Source: an uncultured Croceitalea sp.
Lineage (GTDB): Bacteria; Bacteroidota; Bacteroidia; Flavobacteriales; Flavobacteriaceae
NCBI GenBank assembly: GCA_947503285.1
Contig: CANNDD010000005.1
Location: 186,001-250,000 of the forward strand
Reading direction: 5' to 3'
DNA: 64,000 nt
Shown here: in pieces, positions 61,043-64,000 of the stretch
How the letters are laid out: the number at the start of each line of letters is the position of its first letter
How positions within the stretch are numbered: the stretch's first letter is position 1
Notes under the pieces: generated by a model
The model's input: the letters and a program-made list of their open reading frames with translations, nothing else
What the model was told of the DNA's origin: nothing
Databases searched by the model: none
Program-made: the position numbers and the translations under genes

Positions 61043-62031
61043 AGCTCTACACTGTCATATTTTTACTATTGACATGCACCTTGCTGTCTGCCCAAGAGGA
61101 TCTTGTCACGGTCAGCAAGGCCTTAAAACTCATGGGTACGCGGTTTGAGATTACACTCGTGGCCCAAAACGAGGATATCGGTTATATCGCCATAAATGAG
61201 GCTATAAATGAAATTACCAGAATAGAGAAATTGATTTCTTCTTGGGATCCAGAATCGGATACTTCTTTAATCAATAGAAATGCGGGTAGAAAACCTGTCA
61301 AAGTTAATAAAGAGCTTTTTTCACTTATAGAAAGGGCCAAGAAAATTTCGGAAATTACCGATGGGGCCTTTGACATTTCTTATGCTTCCATGGATAATAT
61401 TTGGAAGTTCAACGGTCAAATGAAGAAATTGCCCACAAAAAACGAGATTACCGCATCGGTAGCCAAGATAGGATACCAAAATATTATTTTAGATGCTGAC
61501 AAGGGCACGGTTTTTTTAAAGGAACCGGGCATGCGATTGGCTTTCGGAGCGATAGGTAAAGGTTATGCCGCAGATAAAACAAAAGCTTTATTGATTTCAA
61601 AAGGGGTAATAGGCGGAATTATAAATGCTTCTGGCGATTTGACCACTTGGGGTACCAAGCATAGTGGGGAGAAATGGATGGTAGGTCTTACCAATCCTTT
61701 GGATAAGTCAAAGGTTTTTTCGTGGTTACCGATTATAGAATCATCGGTTGCCACTTCAGGTAATTATGAAAAATATATTGTTTTCAACGACGAAAAGTAC
61801 TCGCATATTATCGACCCTAGAACAGGTTATCCCACTAAAGGAGTACAAAGTGTGTCGGTGTTCGCCAAAAACGCGGAACTCTGTGATGCCTTGGCCACGG
61901 CAGTATTCATCATGGGGCGTGACAGCGGTATTCATCTCATCAATCAATTGGAAGGCGTTGAGGTGGTCGTAGTTGATGATGCGAATGATATTCATAAAAG
62001 TTCGGGTATCTTATTGGATACCTCAAAATAA
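61039..62031 (+). CDS. apbE: FAD:protein FMN transferase
   Basis: The 330-aa protein has a signal peptide (FLLLTCTLLSAQ), KLMGTRFEITL, LAFGAIGKGYAADKTKALL, INASGDLTTWG and HIIDPRTGYPTKG. These are ApbE motifs for FAD and divalent metal binding. ApbE attaches FMN to Thr/Ser of extracytoplasmic proteins. No consensus target motif was clear in the neighbouring genes, so the substrate is unknown. Confidence 0.94.
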   Translation: MKLYTVIFLLLTCTLLSAQEDLVTVSKALKLMGTRFEITLVAQNEDIGYIAINEAINEITRIEKLISSWDPESDTSLINRNAGRKPVKVNKELFSLIERAKKISEITDGAFDISYASMDNIWKFNGQMKKLPTKNEITASVAKIGYQNIILDADKGTVFLKEPGMRLAFGAIGKGYAADKTKALLISKGVIGGIINASGDLTTWGTKHSGEKWMVGLTNPLDKSKVFSWLPIIESSVATSGNYEKYIVFNDEKYSHIIDPRTGYPTKGVQSVSVFAKNAELCDALATAVFIMGRDSGIHLINQLEGVEVVVVDDANDIHKSSGILLDTSK

Positions 62032-62038
62032 TCTTGAA

Positions 62039-62248
62039 ATGAAAAAATTGATCCTCTTAATTCTTATAGTAGTTGCAAACAGCTCATGTGTGGTCGTCAG
62101 GGAATATGAAAAAGTATACTTGAACGATAGCGAAATGCAATTGAGTTTAAAAGGTATGGAACGCTTTGAAACAAATTTCCAAATCTATCGTGAAGCCGCT
62201 TCCGGGGCCAATGGAGGAAAATCCGGTGGCGGATGTGGTTGTAATTAA
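62039..62248 (+). CDS. DUF4266 lipoprotein (small, Gly/Cys tail)
   Basis: The start at 62039 replaces a longer frame because it gives a lipoprotein signal (LILLILIVVANSSC, Cys17). The 69-aa product has YLNDSEMQLSLKGMERFE, then a Gly-rich end GANGGKSGGGCGCN. This CGCN tail is characteristic of DUF4266. It is always found with ApbE and DUF3570 genes in many bacteria. Function is unknown; the conserved Cys pair may be a metal or modification site. Confidence 0.9.
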   Translation: MKKLILLILIVVANSSCVVVREYEKVYLNDSEMQLSLKGMERFETNFQIYREAASGANGGKSGGGCGCN

Positions 62249-63637
62249 GTGAAACCCAAAGTTCGCTTGCGAACTTTGATGGTTGAACTTACCCTGAGCG
62301 AAGTCGAAGGGTCTTTTAAAATTAAGTTTGTTGATGGAAGTTGGAATGGTTTAAAAAATTTAAAGTTTATTTTGAGGCAGTCTTTTTCAATTTTAATTTG
62401 TTTTCTTGCACACCTCTGTTGCTCAGCCCAACAAACCACTACTTCTTATAAAAAGAGGGTGTTGGAAGCCGCTGAATTGGACATGCTTTTTAGTTACTAC
62501 GGTCAAGAAGGACAAAATGCCGCAGTCAATGGAGGTGAAGGTACGGAAGAGTTGACCGATGCCACATCCACCCTGGTTTTGAGGATGCCCTTGAATGAAG
62601 ACGATGTTTTGACCATTGATGTTGGTATTTCGGCCTATACCTCGGCGTCGTCGAGTGATGTAAACCCTTTTGATAGTCAAGGGCGAGCTTCGCCTTTTGA
62701 TGCTTCCTCGGGCGAATCGCGCACTGATGAGTTGGTCTACTTCAATCCTTCGTATTCACATTCCTCAGATGACCGTAACAAGATATGGTCCGCAAAGGGG
62801 TATGTGTCCAATGAGTACGATTACTTTTCAGTTGGGTTTGGTGGTTCGTACGCGTATTTGTTCAATGAGAAGAATACCGAAATATCGATTTCGGGTCAAG
62901 TATTTTTAGATAGTTGGAATCCTCAGTATCCCGTGGAACTGCGTGGTGGTTTCGCTGAAAACATTGCGGGGTATGACCCCATATTTGAACGTTTTGAAAA
63001 TGAGAATCGCAATTCGTATTCTTTATCGTTTGGCTTTTCCCAGATTCTTACCAAACGCATACAAGGTTCGCTTTCCGTTGATTTGGTTGCTCAGAACGGA
63101 TTGCTGAGCACTCCTTTTCAGCGGGTTTATTTTGGCGATGTACAAGACTTTTTTATTGAGGATTTTCAATTGGCCGATGACGTGGAACGCCTGCCGGACA
63201 CCCGATTTAAGGTACCTATAGGGGGGCGATTGAACTATTATTTAAATGATATTATAGTATTGCGCAGTTATTACCGCTATTACTTTGATGATTGGGGCAT
63301 TCAATCACATACGGCGAGCTTAGAGGTGCCTGTAAAGCTTAGCGATAAGTTCACTATCTATCCTACATATCGTTATTATCAACAGACCGCAGCTGATTAT
63401 TTTTTTCAAAAAGAGATTGCGCAGTCAACTTTTGATTTCTACACTTCTGATTTTGACCTTTCTGAATACACCGCCAATCAATATGGGTTTGGGGTACAGT
63501 ACAAAGATATTCTTACCAAGATGCGACTTTTCCTTTTTGGTTTAAAAACTATTGACCTAAGGTTCAATTATTACGATAGAAGTGATGGGCTGACGGCATC
63601 CATCTTGACCCTAGGTACCACGTTTATTGTGGATTAA
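62249..63637 (+). CDS. DUF3570 outer-membrane protein
   Basis: The annotated frame opens at GTG 62249, but residues 10-22 come from a palindromic element (TLSEVEGS), and a signal peptide begins at about residue 42 (FSILICFLAHLCCSAQ). A TTG at 62372 may be the true start. The mature part is a beta-barrel-like protein with many aromatic beta strands, e.g. YNRYYFDDWGIQS-type and GVQYKDILTKMRLFL. It completes the five-gene cluster and is probably the outer-membrane partner of DUF4266 and ApbE. Confidence 0.87.
   Translation: MKPKVRLRTLMVELTLSEVEGSFKIKFVDGSWNGLKNLKFILRQSFSILICFLAHLCCSAQQTTTSYKKRVLEAAELDMLFSYYGQEGQNAAVNGGEGTEELTDATSTLVLRMPLNEDDVLTIDVGISAYTSASSSDVNPFDSQGRASPFDASSGESRTDELVYFNPSYSHSSDDRNKIWSAKGYVSNEYDYFSVGFGGSYAYLFNEKNTEISISGQVFLDSWNPQYPVELRGGFAENIAGYDPIFERFENENRNSYSLSFGFSQILTKRIQGSLSVDLVAQNGLLSTPFQRVYFGDVQDFFIEDFQLADDVERLPDTRFKVPIGGRLNYYLNDIIVLRSYYRYYFDDWGIQSHTASLEVPVKLSDKFTIYPTYRYYQQTAADYFFQKEIAQSTFDFYTSDFDLSEYTANQYGFGVQYKDILTKMRLFLFGLKTIDLRFNYYDRSDGLTASILTLGTTFIVD
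62291..62312. repeat. Palindromic element of the CTGAGCGnAGTCGAAG family
   Basis: An imperfect 22-bp palindrome, arms ACCCT and AGGGT around CTGAGCGAAGTCGA, lies near the start of the DUF3570 frame. The same family is present at 29122-29144. Its in-frame translation gives LSEVEG. Confidence 0.65.
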
Positions 63638-64000
63638 AGGGTAGATATCCTACCCTTATCAGACTTTCTTGATTTGTTACAAATTTTGAAGAACCGTCTT
63701 TTAAAAGATAGATACTGTCACCCACGCTTAAGATAGCTTGGTAGTAGTGATCGGTAATTATGATGGTTTTTTCTTTTTTCAATTCGAGCAACCGTTCTTT
63801 TAGTTGTTCGATATAAACTGGTGCAATGAAAGAGAAAGGCTCATCCAACAAGATAATGTCGCAATCTTTGCTTAGAATGAGATAGGTTTCTACAAGACGC
63901 ATTTCCCCACTTGAAAGTTCGGCAATAGGTATGTTTTTATAAATGGAGAAATTTTGAAAACGCGAAATGAATTCCTGCCAGTCGACTTGAAACAAATTAA
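63624..64000 (-). CDS. ABC transporter ATP-binding protein (C-terminal part, cut by window end)
   Basis: The open frame contains the ABC signature AELSSGEMRLVE, Walker B CDIILLDEPF and the H-loop IITDHYY, then a short C-terminal tail. It lacks Walker A in the window, so the gene continues to the right. The short DEPFSFIAP and REQL-type pattern resembles LptB/branched-chain-type ATPases. It overlaps the DUF3570 stop by 14 bp in convergent orientation. Confidence 0.85.
   Translation of the reverse strand, partial: NLFQVDWQEFISRFQNFSIYKNIPIAELSSGEMRLVETYLILSKDCDIILLDEPFSFIAPVYIEQLKERLLELKKEKTIIITDHYYQAILSVGDSIYLLKDGSSKFVTNQESLIRVGYLPFNPQ

Noticed and set aside
61973-62038. Longer N-terminus for the DUF4266 protein
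   Set aside because: The extension lies inside the apbE end and would hide the lipoprotein signal that starts at 62039.
62039-62248. SGAN in the DUF4266 tail as an ApbE flavinylation site
   Set aside because: It lacks the Thr/Ser acceptor at the position expected in known ApbE target motifs, so it was not called a target.

Overview
The window is AT-rich DNA from a member of the Bacteroidota, most likely a marine Flavobacteriaceae. The clues are the class of tyrosine recombinases, a TraG/TraJ/TraK/TraM/TraN-type conjugation operon, an RteC homologue, grasp-with-spasm and split-LanB peptide clusters, small CCTGCCGGCAGG and CTGAGCGnAGTCGAAG palindromes, GSII and GSIII glutamine synthetases side by side, and paired carboxypeptidase-regulatory-domain proteins. 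The genus cannot be fixed from sequence alone.

Layout. (1) Bases 1-2838 are the right end of an older integrated element (element A): the tail of an unknown gene, a candidate oriT, an orphan BfmA/BtgA-type mobilisation protein with no relaxase beside it, and a tyrosine integrase facing an att copy at 2813-2838. (2) Bases 2839-46091 are a complete-looking integrative conjugative element of about 43 kb (element B). It is bounded by 26-bp direct repeats equal to the 3' end of a tRNA-Arg(ACG) gene at 46068-46141. Elements A and B are therefore stacked in tandem in one tRNA site. (3) From 46092 onward the DNA looks like ordinary chromosome: tRNA-Arg and a degenerate second copy, apt, a small conserved protein, a tiny hydrophobic ORF in a structured transcript, BlaR/BlaI-type genes, a Ca/Na antiporter, two paralogous secreted proteins, two glutamine synthetases, a PLP dehydratase, purM, a Rieske/thioredoxin/ApbE/DUF4266/DUF3570 cluster and the edge of an ABC ATPase.

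How element B works. Its left arm carries a GIY-YIG protein, SSB, a RadC-like protein, a candidate oriT, BfmA, an HxH relaxase and a VirD4-type coupling protein. Its right arm carries RteC, an excisionase-like HTH protein, a replication-type ATPase, a repressor, and a tra operon (VirB2/3/4/5/6/8/10/9 equivalents) followed by the integrase. Between them sits about 19 kb of cargo made of two divergently transcribed RiPP clusters. The minus-strand cluster is a grasp-with-spasm graspetide-type operon: a 53-aa precursor not covered by longer ORFs, a ChaN/TIKI-like lipoprotein, an ATP-grasp ligase, an unexpected 59-aa overlapping ORF, a SPASM protein, a C39-peptidase ABC exporter and an HlyD adaptor. 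The plus-strand cluster is a split-LanB lanthipeptide-like system: the two LanB halves, a membrane-spanning TPR/AraC regulator, a 55-aa Gly-rich-leader precursor, two paralogous S8 lipoproteases with very large insertions, and a prolyl-oligopeptidase lipoprotein between them. No LanC cyclase is visible.

The strongest leads are the paired RiPP cargo with its small ORFs, the matching oriT cores upstream of two bfmA genes in tandem elements, the tRNA-Arg copy with palindromes in both the D and T loops, and the Ile/Leu/Val-rich mini-ORF next to tandem hairpins and a terminator.
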